Shown: positions 37,112 to 46,843 of the stretch, piece by piece
How positions within the stretch are numbered: position 1 is the stretch's first letter
How the letters are laid out: each line of letters opens with the position of its first letter
Source of the DNA: JBKQVT01 sp963727245
GTDB taxonomy: Bacteria > Planctomycetota > Planctomycetia > Pirellulales > Thermoguttaceae
DNA length: 64,000 nucleotides
Assembly: GCA_963727245.1 (NCBI GenBank)
Contig: CAVSFO010000009.1
Location: 620,001 to 684,000 of the forward strand
Direction: 5' to 3'
The notes under the pieces: generated by a model
Databases searched by the model: none
What the model was told of the DNA's origin: nothing
What the model saw: the letters and a program-made list of their open reading frames with translations, nothing else
Made by a program: the position numbers and the translations under genes

Positions 37112-39122
37112 CTATCGCGGCGGCCAGACGTTCGGGGGCGGGGCCGCGACAGTCATGGCCGGCGGCACGCCACGCAACTCCGCCAGGTGCTCCAGCAGGA
37201 TCCGCCGCACTTCCATCACCGCCAGCGGATGACACTGGATGGTCGTGTGTTCGGCCTGCACGACCAATTCCGAACTCACGTCGACGAGCCGTGCGCTCTG
37301 GTCCGAGACCACGCCGTCGTTGTCGCCGATCACCGAGGCCGCCCACTGTCCCTTGGGCGTCGTGCCGACGATGTTGTGGTATTTCACCCAGGGTGGCGGC
37401 GAGCCGGCCAGCATGAGCGGCAGGATCGGCGAGTCGGGAGCCAGCGAATCGACGCTGGTCTTGATCCGCAGCAGGGAACGGTCGAACAGCAGGCCGGGGT
37501 TGTCGCGGAAGAGCGCCTCCTGGGCGCCGACCAGCGTTTCCGGCAGGCGGATGAGTTTGCCCAGCAAGTACTGCGTCGTCTGGTTGGAGAAGGGGCTGCC
37601 GCGGTGCGGCGTGGCGATGGTCACCACGCGGCGGATGGAAGGATTGGGCTGGAAGAAGAAGGTCTCGCGCAGCCGGCGCAGCGTTTCGGGGTCGGCCCGG
37701 ACCTGCTCGAGCGGCTCGTGGCTGGCCAGGTTCCAGTAATCGCTCTTGCTGTCAAGGGTTTGCAGCTTGGCGACCAGCCCGCCCATGCTGTGTCCGACCA
37801 GCACCATCTGGTCGAGCGCCGGCTGGCGGTGTTGCGGGTCGAGGACCTGACGGACTTCGGCCAGGTCGCGGCGCAACTGGGCGGCACTCAGCCAGAACGG
37901 CTGACCGGTCGGATAGAGATAGAACCAAAACTGGTAGTGCTGACGGATGTCGGGCGAGCTGCGGAGATCGTTGAACATCTCCATCCACGTCATGGGGCTG
38001 GACCACAGCCCGTGGACCAGCAGGACGGGAATCTTTCCCGGCTCGTAGGGCTGCACCATGTAGAGCCCCATGATGGGCTGTTTCGTGTCGGGACGCAGCA
38101 TGAGCAGTTTTTCCGGATCCAACAGCGCCAACAGGGCGACGGTTTCCTCGGGCACTTTGGAAAGGAAGTAGGCCAGCGGCGTGGTGAGATCGCTTTCCAA
38201 GGGCACCCGCGCCGAACCCACGTACGTGTCGGTCGTCACCAGCGGATCGTACAATTCCAAGACTCCCTGGCGGTGGACGGCGGCGGGATCGGCGTTGGGG
38301 ACCGGCCGCAGCAGCGCGGTGACGGGGAAACTGAGGTCCGACGGATAATAGCGGGCCGCCGCCGGCTGCCCCGGATACGCTCGCCGCACGGCGATCAGCG
38401 GCACGCCCAGCCCGTGGGTCTGGTAAAGATTCTTCAGCCCCTTCATCTCGTAGTCGGAGACGAATTCGAAGCGGTCGAACTCCTCGGCGCGCCAGGCGCC
38501 GCCGCGCAGCGTGCAGGTGATGTCCCAGTTTCCGGCCGACGTTTGGATCGTCTTGGTGGTGCCAGGAATCAGCTCGTGTCGATTGCAGACGATCCGCAAC
38601 GCCGCCTCCAGCGAGCTGTTGTACAGATCGCAGGCGCCGCGGAACTGCGGATCGTAGGCGTTCCGTGTCGCGGCCAAATGGTCCTCGAACAAGTAATCGT
38701 AGGCGTACAACACCGAGGCCCCGTAGAGGTCCAGGGCCATGTCCGGATTTGGAGGCGCCGGCCTTACAGCCGGCCAGGTAGGAAAGCTCCGCCAGGGCGT
38801 AGACCTTGTCGGCCGAGGGTTCGCGCTGGGCGATCTGCTGCAACTTGGCCAGCAGCACGCGCAGGTTGCCCTGAAGGTCGTCGGTGAGATTGTAGACCCG
38901 CAGCAACTGCATCGTCCGTGCGCTCGGCTGCGGACCGCTGAAGGAAGTCAGTTGCAGCTCGTCGCCCAGCGGGTTTCGCGGCGCCGAGCGCAATGTCACC
39001 CATTTCTCGGCGCAGCCGCCTGAGAGGCACGCCAAGACGGCCAGCAGCACCATCGCCCAGCGCGCGCTCGATCGGCGGGCGTCCAGCGCAACAGAGGTTA
39101 GCGGGCGGCCGAGCCAGTCCAT
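37112..39122 (-). CDS. Lipoprotein alpha/beta-hydrolase (one frameshift)
   Basis: Reconstructed ~669 aa from MDWLGRPLTSVALDARRSSA (39122). Signal sequence WAMVLLAVLACLSGGC with a lipobox (LSGGC). A helical N-terminal part (NLTDDLQGNLRVLLAKLQQIAQREPSADKVYALAELSYLAGCKA), then a frame change near 38745. Next VPVLLVHGLWSSPMTWMEMFNDL (oxyanion region) and MVLVGHSMGGLVAKLQ with the GxSxG nucleophile; VTIATPHRGSPFSN follows, IGDNDGVVSDQSA probably carries the acid, and HTTIQCHPLAV the His. An outer-membrane-anchored esterase or lipase; substrate unknown. A longer frame to 39236 translates repeat P12 and is rejected. Confidence 0.78.
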
Positions 39123-39151
39123 TGGCAGTTGGGCGCTACTTCCATAGATGC

Positions 39152-39230
39152 GGGAAAAAGGTGACAGGCACCATTTGTGCGAAGCACCCTCCGGGCCGTT
39201 CCGGCAAATGGTGCCTGTCACCTTTTTCCC
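39152..39230. repeat. Inverted repeat P12 (ggtgacaggcaccatttg arms)
   Basis: Near-perfect arms gggaaaaaggtgacaggcac... and ...gtgcctgtcacctttttccc around a ~28-bp centre. It sits between two leftward genes. The end with T5 could terminate transcription in either direction. Confidence 0.85.
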
Positions 39231-39366
39231 TCCCAAGATCGTACAAGGTCATCCGGAGAAGATGGGTGACTTAGGTAAATCTCCTACCCAAGTCGGCACT
39301 ACTTCCATCTTAGGGGGGCCCACCATAAGAAGAAACGGCCGGCCGCGTCAATGCCGCTTGGGCGTT

Positions 39367-40437
39367 TCAGACGACCTCTTGGGCGGCGGTGGCCGGCCGG
39401 TGCATGGCTTTCTTCATGTCGACGGGGACCTGTTTGGGCTGCCAGGTCTCGGTCCATGCGCAGCCGGCCCAGGAGAGGCCGACGCCGAAGCCGACCATGA
39501 GCGTCTGTTTGCCCGGTCGCAGGCGGCCGGCGGCCCGCAGGTCGTGCATCAAGATGGGAATCGTCGAGGAGACGGTGTTGCCGTATTCGGCCAGGGCCTC
39601 GGGCGTGTGCTCCTCGTCGAGGTTCATGCGCTGCCGCAGGTGATTGAGCATGAACGTCGTCGCCTGGTGGATCAGGTAGAGGTCCACGTCGTCGTTGCTC
39701 CAGCCGGCGGCGGCCAAGACGCGACCGATCATGGGCGGCACCACGTCGAGGGTGAACTTGACCAATTCCGGGCCGTCCATGTAGAGGCTGCTGGGCCAGC
39801 GTTTCCGCTTCCGCGGCTGGATGGCCGCCTCGGGCGGCCGGGCCCCGCCTTGGCCGACGATCAGGGTGTCGGCGCCGCGGCCGTCGGTGCCGAAAACAAA
39901 CGATCCCAGCGACGGTTTTGTCGCGGCCTCGATGAGCGTGGCCGCCGCCCCGTCGCCGAAAATCGTCCGCAACGAACGATCGGACGGGTCGATGTACTTC
40001 GAATAGGTCTCGGCGGTAATCAGTAGCACGCGGTGGGCCGATCCGCTGCGGATCAGGCCGTCGGCCAGCGACAGCCCATAGACGAAGCCCGAGCAACCCA
40101 AGTTGAAATCCAGGGCCCCGATCGAGATCGGCAGCCCCAGCCGTTCCTGCATCAGGCAGGCCGTGGTGGGCAGCGGATAGTCGGGCGTTTGCGTGCAAAA
40201 AAGCAGAAAATCGATGCTGCTGCGATCGATCTGGTGCTCGGCGAACAGCCGCTGGGCCGCCGCCACGCCCAGGTCGGAGGCACATTGGCCGGGAGCGGCC
40301 ACGTGGCGGGCGCGAATGCCGGTCTTGGCGTAGATCAGGTCCATATCCCAACGGGGATTCTGGGCCTTCAGCAAGTCATTGTCCTCGACCGTTTCCGGCA
40401 GGTAAATCGCGATCGGGCCAATGGCCGCGTACTGCAT
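39367..40437 (-). CDS. 3-oxoacyl-ACP synthase III (FabH/KAS III family)
   Basis: 356 aa. Thiolase fold with the KAS III triad: Cys115 in LDFNLGCSGFVYGL, His257 in DLYLIHQATTFMLNHL and Asn287 in EYGNTVSSTIPI. GDGAAATLIEA and the C-terminal GFGVGLSWAGCAWTE are also typical. KAS III condenses an acyl-CoA with malonyl-ACP to start fatty acid synthesis. The 45-residue insertion around RKRKRWPSSLYMDGPELVKF and the isolated location suggest a specialised paralogue (for unusual starters or head-to-acyl reactions) rather than the housekeeping fabH, but this cannot be decided here. Confidence 0.85.
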   Translation of the reverse strand: MQYAAIGPIAIYLPETVEDNDLLKAQNPRWDMDLIYAKTGIRARHVAAPGQCASDLGVAAAQRLFAEHQIDRSSIDFLLFCTQTPDYPLPTTACLMQERLGLPISIGALDFNLGCSGFVYGLSLADGLIRSGSAHRVLLITAETYSKYIDPSDRSLRTIFGDGAAATLIEAATKPSLGSFVFGTDGRGADTLIVGQGGARPPEAAIQPRKRKRWPSSLYMDGPELVKFTLDVVPPMIGRVLAAAGWSNDDVDLYLIHQATTFMLNHLRQRMNLDEEHTPEALAEYGNTVSSTIPILMHDLRAAGRLRPGKQTLMVGFGVGLSWAGCAWTETWQPKQVPVDMKKAMHRPATAAQEVV

Positions 40438-40710
40438 CGCCGCTTCCTCACGTCGAAACCGACAGTTCTAGCCGCTCAAGCTAGCGCCGAAAGCTACCAA
40501 CTCGGTCCGGGAGCGTCAATTGCACTTGACGCGCGGACAGAACCAAGCCGCCACAATGGCCTTGACGCCGTTGCCGCCCTTATCCTACCTTCCCCTGGCT
40601 CTCCTTACGATTAGACCCCAATTTGCCCGAGAGTCAAGTTACCCAGTCATACAAGGTATATCAGGACCACCCGTGATATGGGCCCTTGTCTCCCACAACA
40701 GCCGCCTGTG

Positions 40711-41499
40711 ATGCCTTGGATTCGGCTCGTCGCCGGGCTGGGGGCGATGCTCTTGGCCATCGCGGCCGTGCGGTGCCCGGGGGCCGACTGGACCGACACC
40801 CGCAAGGCGGGGCCATTTATTTGCCGGGCCGATTTCTCGCTGGCTGCCTACGGCGGCCTGCTGGGGGAACTGGCCCAGTTGCAGACCGATCTGACCCGCT
40901 CCCTCGGCATCGCCGCCGCAGGCGAGCCGATTGAGGTCTATCTCTTCCACGATCAGGCCACCTACGCCCGATACTTGGGCCATTATTTGCCGGGCGTACC
41001 CTACCGCCGGGCGTTGTACGTGAAGGGTGACGCTCCCGGCAGGGTGTTTGCCTACCAGGGGGAACAGTTTGAGATCGACCTGCGACACGAATGCACCCAC
41101 GCCCTGCTGCACGCCGCCTTGCCGCAGGTGCCCCTCTGGCTCGACGAGGGCCTGGCCGTCTACTTTCAGCTTCCCGCCCGGCAGCGGGCCTACGACAATC
41201 CGCACCTCGGCCCGGTCGCCCAGGACGCGCGACGCGGCCGGGCGCCGTCGTTGGAGGCCCTGGAGAAGGCCGGCGGGATGGCCGACATGGGCCTGGCCGA
41301 ATACCGCGGCTCTTGGGCCTGGGTTCACTTCATGCTTCACGGTCCGGCGGCCGCCCACGACGAGTTGACCGCTTATCTCGCCGCTCTCCGCGGTCAGTCA
41401 CCGAAATCGCTGCCGCCGAGCCTGAGCGGCCGCCTTCGCCAGCGGATGCCGGACGTGCAGCAGCGGTTTCTCGACCACTTCCGCAGTTGGCGACGCTAA
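40711..41499 (+). CDS. Peptidase-MA-like/DUF1570 metallopeptidase-like protein
   Basis: 262 aa from ATG 40711 (MPWIRLVAGLGAMLLAIAAV, signal peptide); a start at 40678 adds 11 residues without function. The zinc-peptidase signature reads FEIDLRHECTHALLHAALPQVPLWLDEGLAVYF: HExxH (His-Glu-Cys-Thr-His) with the third ligand Glu in LDEGLA, as in gluzincins. A pre-domain EPIEVYLFHDQATYARYL and a late SWAWVHFMLHG segment fit DUF1570/peptidase-MA-like exported proteins common in planctomycetes. The active-site residues are present, so it could be a working protease, but no activity is documented to my knowledge. Confidence 0.75.
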   Translation: MPWIRLVAGLGAMLLAIAAVRCPGADWTDTRKAGPFICRADFSLAAYGGLLGELAQLQTDLTRSLGIAAAGEPIEVYLFHDQATYARYLGHYLPGVPYRRALYVKGDAPGRVFAYQGEQFEIDLRHECTHALLHAALPQVPLWLDEGLAVYFQLPARQRAYDNPHLGPVAQDARRGRAPSLEALEKAGGMADMGLAEYRGSWAWVHFMLHGPAAAHDELTAYLAALRGQSPKSLPPSLSGRLRQRMPDVQQRFLDHFRSWRR

Positions 41500-41527
41500 G
41501 AAAAGGGGCCAGGGGCCAGGGAAGAAA

Positions 41528-41551
41528 AGCCCCCGGACTGCGTCCGGGGGG
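41528..41551. repeat. GC hairpin P8 (agccccc ... gggggg)
   Basis: agcccccggac-tgc-gtccgggggg palindrome 28 bp after a stop codon. Related unit at 42431-42454. Position suggests a terminator-like role. Confidence 0.6.
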
Positions 41552-41812
41552 AAGCGGGCCGGGGCTTTGCCCGTTGTATCCCGAGATGCGGCCAAGGGGA
41601 CGGCGCGCTGCCCGATCTCCATAAGCGGAGGAGGCCAAGATCATCGAAGACAAATTGACTGGCCTCGAAACAGCCCGGCCGCCGCATGGAGGTTGATTTT
41701 CCCGGGCGAGCCTGCTCGCGCCGCCCTGGCGCGCGACAGATCGGCGTCGCGGCCGATTTCTGTTGGATTCCGCGACCGGGCGGTGCCGAAATGTCAGGAA
41801 GAGACCCATTTC

Positions 41813-42397
41813 GTGCACCAGTTCGCTTCGTCGCCAGGGAGGGCCGCCTTGTCTACCCTGAACCACCTGAAGATTCTCCATCTCCTCTATTTGTCCAAAC
41901 CCACGGCCGATCGCTTGATTTATCGGGGAATCCGCCGCTTCAGGCCGCGAAAAATCGCCGAGGTCGGCATGGGCACGGCAGTCCGCTCGTTGCGAATGAT
42001 TACCCTGGCGTGCCAATTCCACGCGGCCGATCAGGTCCACTTCACCGGCATCGATCGGTTTGAAGACCGGCCAGCCGACTGGGGGCCGGGAATCAGCCTG
42101 CGCGACGCCCACCGCACGCTCAAAGCCAGCGGTGCCCGAATTCAACTGGTGCCGGGTGGCCCTTGCGAGGGGCTGGCGCGGGCGGCCAACGCCCTGGGCA
42201 AACTGGACTTGCTGCTCTTGGCCCCCGGGCCGGACGCCCAGGACCTGGCCGCGGCCTGGTTCTACGTGCCCCGCCTCTTGCACGGCCAATCGCTGGTCTT
42301 TCTGGAGACCTCGCCGGCAGACGGTCCGGCGATCATCCGCCTGATCGAGCACGACGAAATCCGTTACTTGGCCCACAGCGTGCGGCACGCAGCCTAG
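41813..42397 (+). CDS. Methyltransferase-like hypothetical protein
   Basis: 194 aa from GTG 41813 (VHQFASSPGRAALSTLNHLKIL); the open frame back to 41567 looks non-coding. A helix (LHLLYLSKPTADRLIYRGIRRF) precedes KIAEVGMGTAVRSLRMITLACQF, which resembles motif I of class I methyltransferases, and HFTGIDRFEDRP a post-I acidic loop. Then ISLRDAHRTLKASGARIQLVPGGPCEGLARAANALGKLDLLLLAPG and WFYVPRLLHGQSLVFLE follow the Rossmann pattern. No acceptor can be proposed. Confidence 0.5.
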   Translation: MHQFASSPGRAALSTLNHLKILHLLYLSKPTADRLIYRGIRRFRPRKIAEVGMGTAVRSLRMITLACQFHAADQVHFTGIDRFEDRPADWGPGISLRDAHRTLKASGARIQLVPGGPCEGLARAANALGKLDLLLLAPGPDAQDLAAAWFYVPRLLHGQSLVFLETSPADGPAIIRLIEHDEIRYLAHSVRHAA

Positions 42398-42465
42398 GGC
42401 GACCTCCAGAAAGTTTCCGCCCGTGAGAAAAGCCCCCCGTTTGCAACGGGGGGCCGCCAGCCAGA

Positions 42466-42547
42466 ACGTAGGTCAGGCACCCCGTGCCTGACATGCCCCC
42501 GCCGGATTCTGGCAACCTGCTGTCAGGCACGGGGTGCCTGACCTACG
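42466..42547. repeat. Inverted repeat P2, copy 3
   Basis: Arms cgtaggtcaggcacc / ggtgcctgacctacg with inner tgcctgaca/tgtcaggca, as in copies 1 and 2. Confidence 0.85.
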
Positions 42548-42603
42548 GGTAAGCCCCCCCTGCGGCTTCTCGCCACGAACCTGACGGCCGCTGGGGGTAT
42601 CCA

Positions 42604-42633
42604 TTGTTTCGGGCAGGGGCCGTCTCTTACAAT
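42604..42633 (+). promoter_or_regulatory. Candidate leuCD promoter
   Basis: -35 TTGTTT (42604-42609), 18-bp spacer, -10 TACAAT (42628-42633); about 80 nt leader to the leuC ATG. Confidence 0.45.
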
Positions 42634-42719
42634 GGTAGAATTGCCTTGGCGGCAAGAGAGTTGCCCCGGGCGGCCGTGCGGACGCCGCAAACCATCCCTC
42701 CAACAAGACTTATAGCATT

Positions 42720-44135
42720 ATGCCCAGCCAGCCCCACCCCAGGACGATGTTCGAGAAGATCTGGGACAACCACGTCGTCCACGCCGAAGAGGGCAAACAG
42801 ACCATCCTCTACATCGACCTGCAACTGGTCCACGAGGTTACCAGCCCCCAGGCCTTCGAAGGGCTGCGGCTTGCCGGCCGTAAGGTGCGGCGGCCCGACC
42901 GGACCGTGGCCACCGTCGATCATAACATTCCCACCACGGATCGCCGGCTGCCCATCGCCGATCCGATCGCCAAGCAGCAGATCGATACGCTGCGGAGCAA
43001 CTGCCGGCAGTTCGGCATCCGCCTCTACGACATGGACGACCGCAACCAGGGCATCGTCCACGTGATCGGTCCCGAGTTGGGGCTGACGCAGCCGGGGATG
43101 ACGATCGTCTGCGGCGACAGCCACACCGCCACCCACGGCGCCGTGGGGGCCTTGGCCTTCGGCATCGGCACCAGCGAAGTGGAGCACGTCCTGGCCACGC
43201 AAACCCTCTTGCAGCAGAAGCCCAAGACGCTGGAGATCCGCGTCGACGGCCGGCTCGCCTTCGGCGTCACCGCCAAGGACCTCATCCTCTGGATCATCGG
43301 CCGCATCTCCACCAGCGGCGGCACCGGCTACTGCATCGAGTACACCGGCGAGACGATTCGCGCCTTGAGCATGGAAGAGCGCCTGACGGTCTGCAACATG
43401 ACCATCGAGGCGGGGGCCCGCGCCGGCCTGATCGCCCCGGACGAAACGACCTTTCACTATTTGGCCGGCCGGCCGCTGGCGCCCAAGGATTTCGAGGCGG
43501 CCGTGAAGCGCTGGCGGACCTTGCCCAGCGACCCCGGCGCCCGCTACGATCGCGTCGAGGTCTTCCGCGGCGGCGACATCCAGCCGCAAGTCACTTGGGG
43601 CACCAGTCCCGGCCAGGTGGTCGAGATCGGCGGCCACGTCCCCGACCCGGAGACGATGGCCAACGCCACCGACCGCAAGGCCGCCCGCGCCGCCCTGGCC
43701 TACATGGCCCTCGAACCGGGTACGCCCATGACCGCCATCCCCGTCGACCGCGTCTTCATCGGCTCCTGCACCAACGGACGCATCGAAGACCTGCGGGCGG
43801 CGGCCGCCGTGGTCCACGGCCATCATGTGGCCAACGGCGTCGGGGCCATGGTCGTGCCGGGCAGCGGGCTGGTCAAACGGCAGGCCGAGGCCGAAGGGCT
43901 CGACAAGATTTTCCTCGCCGCCGGGCTGGAATGGCGCGAGGCCGGCTGCAGCATGTGCCTGGCCATGAACCCCGACCGCCTGGAGCCGGGCCAGCGCTGT
44001 GCCTCGACCAGCAATCGGAACTTCGAGGGGCGGCAGGGCAAGGGCGGCCGCACCCACCTCGTCTCGCCCGCCATGGCCGCCGCCGCCGCCGTCGCCGGCC
44101 GCTTCGTCGATATCCGCGACTGGGACTACCGCTAA
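42720..44135 (+). CDS. leuC: 3-isopropylmalate dehydratase large subunit
   Basis: 471 aa, normal length. Aconitase-family enzyme of leucine synthesis, isomerising 2- to 3-isopropylmalate. Motifs: MTIVCGDSHTATHGAVGALAFGIGTSEVEHVLATQ near residues 125-160, RVFIGSCTNGRIEDLR (first cluster Cys) and EAGCSMCLAMN (two further Cys), giving the [4Fe-4S] ligands, and SNRNFEGRQGKGGRTHLVSP. It starts MPSQPHPRTMFEKIWDNHVV; the ATG at 42747 (MFEKIW) is the usual family start. Followed by leuD. Confidence 0.96.
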   Translation: MPSQPHPRTMFEKIWDNHVVHAEEGKQTILYIDLQLVHEVTSPQAFEGLRLAGRKVRRPDRTVATVDHNIPTTDRRLPIADPIAKQQIDTLRSNCRQFGIRLYDMDDRNQGIVHVIGPELGLTQPGMTIVCGDSHTATHGAVGALAFGIGTSEVEHVLATQTLLQQKPKTLEIRVDGRLAFGVTAKDLILWIIGRISTSGGTGYCIEYTGETIRALSMEERLTVCNMTIEAGARAGLIAPDETTFHYLAGRPLAPKDFEAAVKRWRTLPSDPGARYDRVEVFRGGDIQPQVTWGTSPGQVVEIGGHVPDPETMANATDRKAARAALAYMALEPGTPMTAIPVDRVFIGSCTNGRIEDLRAAAAVVHGHHVANGVGAMVVPGSGLVKRQAEAEGLDKIFLAAGLEWREAGCSMCLAMNPDRLEPGQRCASTSNRNFEGRQGKGGRTHLVSPAMAAAAAVAGRFVDIRDWDYR

Positions 44136-44183
44136 GGGTCCGCGTCCACTTGACCGAGTTTCTAAGAGTCCCGAGACAACATA

Positions 44184-44254
44184 GGAACACTGATTTCCAC
44201 TAATCTTCGCTAATTGTTTTCATCAGTGTCGATCAGCGAAGATTAGTGTTCCCT
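44184..44254. repeat. Inverted repeat (aacactgat ... atcttcgct)
   Basis: ggaacactgatttcc-actaatcttcgct and agcgaagattagtgttccc are inverted arms between leuC and leuD. Notably AT-richer than the surroundings. Confidence 0.7.
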
Positions 44255-44303
44255 TGAAAGCAGCCGACTTCGTCTGCCGCAGTTACCGAGGAGACACCCA
44301 CCT

Positions 44304-44897
44304 ATGCGCCCCTTTACGCGACATGCCGGCCTGGTCCTTCCCATGGACCGCGCCAACGTCGATACCGATCAAATCATCCCCAAGCAGTTCTTGAAGCGGA
44401 TCGAGCGGACCGGCTTCGGGCAGTTCCTCTTCTTCGATTGGCGGTTCCGCGACGACGGCTCGGACAATCCCGACTTCGAGCTCAACCGCCCGCCGTACGC
44501 CGGGGCGAGCATCCTGCTGGCGCGGCGCAACTTCGGCTGCGGCTCCAGCCGCGAGCACGCCCCCTGGGCCTTGGAGGATTACGGCTTCCGCGTTTTGATC
44601 GCCCCCAGTTTCGCCGACATCTTCTACAACAACTGTTTCAAGAACGGCCTGTTGCCGATCCGGCTCGACGAGGCGGCGGTCGACGATCTGTTCGCCCGCG
44701 TCGCCGCTCAGCCGGGCTATCGGCTCACCGTGGACCTGGAAACGCGCCGCATCAGCGACCAACAGGGGCTCTCGCTTTCCTTCGAGGTGGACGACTATCG
44801 CCGCCAGTGTTTGCTCGACGGCCTGGACGACATCGGCCTGACGCTGGCGCACGAGGACAAGATCGGCGCCTACGAGTACGCCCACGGGATTGTGTGA
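44304..44897 (+). CDS. leuD: 3-isopropylmalate dehydratase small subunit
   Basis: 197 aa, normal length. Supplies the swivelling domain that completes the LeuC active site. Motifs: GLVLPMDRANVDTDQIIPKQFLK, ILLARRNFGCGSSREHAPWAL and DIFYNNCFKNGLLPI. Follows leuC by 168 bp that hold an inverted repeat; ribosome-binding site GAGGAGACACCC-like. Confidence 0.96.
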   Translation: MRPFTRHAGLVLPMDRANVDTDQIIPKQFLKRIERTGFGQFLFFDWRFRDDGSDNPDFELNRPPYAGASILLARRNFGCGSSREHAPWALEDYGFRVLIAPSFADIFYNNCFKNGLLPIRLDEAAVDDLFARVAAQPGYRLTVDLETRRISDQQGLSLSFEVDDYRRQCLLDGLDDIGLTLAHEDKIGAYEYAHGIV

Positions 44898-45203
44898 GTG
44901 CCGGGAGCGGATTGCCGCCTGCTTTTTTCCTGCTCCCCAAGCCCGCCGGCGGCGTCCGGCGGGACCTGATGCGGCCGACAACGTCCTTGGCAAGCTCCGT
45001 TCCCACCGGACGCGACCGGTGGGCTTTGGGCTTGGTTTCCCATTCCCGTTCTGTTTGTATCCCAACCGCTTTCTGGCCAACGACTTACGTCGATATTCAG
45101 GCGTCGGGTTGGGCATTGGAAAGCAGCCGGGCAGTCCTTGCGCCGAGACGCGGCAGCCGCGGAGGAAAACAAGGACGTGCTGCATGGCGGGTCCCGAGTC
45201 GGT

Positions 45204-45209
45204 TATACT
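45204..45209 (+). promoter_or_regulatory. Possible -10 box giving a leaderless LRR mRNA
   Basis: TATACT ends 7 bp before the ATG, so transcription would start at the start codon; the -35 is weak. Confidence 0.3.
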
Positions 45210-45215
45210 GTCGCC

Positions 45216-46400
45216 ATGGCCGACGCTCCCCAAGCAAAGCCCCGCTGGTATCGCCTCACGCCGGAACGCGTCGTGCTCGGACTGCTGGCGGTCGAGGGTT
45301 TCCTGCTTCTGTCCGAGTGGTTTTGCTGGTTCCCCTTCAACCGGCACAAGGGCTACACGGTACTGGTCGCCGCGGCGAGCATTGGAGCCACGGGCGTGCT
45401 CGTGTTCCTCTGGTTCCTCGCCGCCGCAGTCTTTCGCTGGCAATTCCAATTCAGCATCCGTTCGTTGCTCCTGTTGACCGTGGTCGTCGCCATCCCGTGC
45501 AGTTGGTTGACGGTCGGGAGGGAACAGGCGGGAAAACAGCGAGAAGCGGTCGCGGCGATTAGGGCGATGGGCGGGTTGATTACCTATGACTACGAGGCTG
45601 CCTACAGGGCGGGCCTGAGGGCGGCTGGAGCAGCCAAGGGGCCGCCGACGCCGCCGGGACCGGCATGGGCGCGAAGGCTGCTCGGGGAGGACCTCTTCGC
45701 CGACGTGATTGAGGTCGGGCCGTTTCCGAGTGGGGTGGTCGTGGCGGGCCCGATAGTGGACTTGTCAAGCCCGATCACGGACGCCTGTCTGATGCAGATC
45801 GGAAAACTGCCTCGGCTGGAGGTGTTGGACCTTGGGTACTCTCAGGTATCGGACGCGGGCCTGAAGGAACTTCATGGGCTGACCCGCCTTCGGAAACTGA
45901 GCCTCAATAACACAGGGATTACGGACGCCGGTCTGGAGCAGATAGGGAAAGTGACGGGGCTGGAGATGTTGAATCTTTCGTCCGCGCGTCGCATCTCCGA
46001 CGCCGGCCTGGAGAAGCTGCAGGGGCTGACGCGCCTGCAGGAGTTGAACCTATCCGGGACCGGGATCACGGACCTGGGCCTGAAGCACATCGCAAAACTG
46101 GCCCGCCTGGAAGTGTTGGACCTCTCGGGCACCCACGTGACGGACGCTGGCCGTCAACCTACTTCCCTCGTTCCCCCGTCGTGGGACCTCCCCGGCTTGG
46201 AGCAGCTATCGGGGTTGAGTGAACTCCGACGCCTCCATCTCCAACGAACTGCGGTGACTGGCGAAGGCGCGGAGAAATTCCACCGCGCATTGCCGAAATG
46301 CGAGATTAGCTTTGACGTCCCTCGCGGGACCGAGGAGCCGGCGACGACACACCAATGGCAGCGATCATACGTTTCCCCAGTTCCCGGTGAGCTTCAATAA
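45216..46400 (+). CDS. Membrane-anchored leucine-rich-repeat protein
   Basis: 394 aa from ATG 45216 (MADAPQAKPRWYRLTPERVVL). Three TM segments in the first ~110 residues (VVLGLLAVEGFLLLSEWFCW; VLVAAASIGATGVLVFLWFLAA; SIRSLLLLTVVVAIPCSWL), then a cytoplasmic or periplasmic LRR solenoid from residue ~190 with repeats of the form LxxLxxLxLxxTxITDAGLxxI (RLEVLDLGYSQVSDAGL, RLRKLSLNNTGITDAGL, LEMLNLSSARRISDAGL, RLQELNLSGTGITDLGL, RLEVLDLSGTHVTDAG). The 14-residue insertion RQPTSLVPPSWDLPG breaks the array before the last repeat. The FQFSIRSLLLLTVVVAI motif is shared by many planctomycete membrane hypotheticals. Protein-binding role assumed. Confidence 0.75.
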   Translation: MADAPQAKPRWYRLTPERVVLGLLAVEGFLLLSEWFCWFPFNRHKGYTVLVAAASIGATGVLVFLWFLAAAVFRWQFQFSIRSLLLLTVVVAIPCSWLTVGREQAGKQREAVAAIRAMGGLITYDYEAAYRAGLRAAGAAKGPPTPPGPAWARRLLGEDLFADVIEVGPFPSGVVVAGPIVDLSSPITDACLMQIGKLPRLEVLDLGYSQVSDAGLKELHGLTRLRKLSLNNTGITDAGLEQIGKVTGLEMLNLSSARRISDAGLEKLQGLTRLQELNLSGTGITDLGLKHIAKLARLEVLDLSGTHVTDAGRQPTSLVPPSWDLPGLEQLSGLSELRRLHLQRTAVTGEGAEKFHRALPKCEISFDVPRGTEEPATTHQWQRSYVSPVPGELQ

Positions 46401-46532
46401 GAAGAGGAACGGTGAGGAGAAGCCGCTCAATCGGTCGGAGTGCTGGCCGGGTACGGGCACATCCGGCACTTCGCTTTCCAGCGGCTTATCGCCACTCCCC
46501 TCCCGTTTTCCCCAACGCGGGATAGGGGCCGG

Positions 46533-46843
46533 TTACGCGGTTAACTCGCCGGCGAGTCGCAGCACTGCCTCACGCGTGCCGGCCGCCAAGCGGAATCCTC
46601 GTTCTTGGAGCCGATCGAGCAACGGCGAGACGGCGTCCACCAGCCCCGCCTTTTTCGCGTCCAGGAATATCCCCAAGGTGCCGGTAAACTTGATGCCGAT
46701 GCCATTTGCCAAACGGCGTGCGAGGGCATCGTCGAGAATTACGATCGATCCCGGCGACTCCAGGGCAATGCGCAGGGCTTCACTCTCGCCCCGACCTGGT
46801 GAAGGTATTGAAGCGGGGAGGTGTTGCAGATGATCTCAGGCAA
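46533..46843 (-). pseudogene. DUF3368 PIN-family toxin with internal deletion
   Basis: The start TTG 46843 overlaps the antitoxin end and reads PEIICNTSPLQYLHQVG, the first strand and helix of a PIN nuclease (with Asn where an Asp is usual). The matching C-terminal half is in another frame: GRGESEALRIALESPGSIVILDDALARRLANGIGIKFTGTLGIFLDAKKAGLVDAVSPLLDRLQERGFRLAAGTREAVLRLAGELTA, ending at TAA 46535-46533. This is the DUF3368 signature. The ~50 residues normally between (LxVPxxVxxEL region) are missing. It is a PIN toxin inactivated by deletion plus frame change. Confidence 0.7.

Larger units (their letters stand above)
42398..42719. other. leuC leader with repeats
   Basis: 322 bp: GC hairpin P8 (42431-42454), inverted repeat P2 copy 3 (42466-42547), then the leuC promoter candidate. 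No leucine-rich leader peptide or T-box is seen. Confidence 0.5.

Noticed and set aside
37112..39236. Hydrolase start at 39236
   Set aside because: The first 38 codons are repeat P12; the lipobox signal peptide begins at 39122.
42627..44057. 476-codon open frame on the - strand
   Set aside because: Antisense of leuC.
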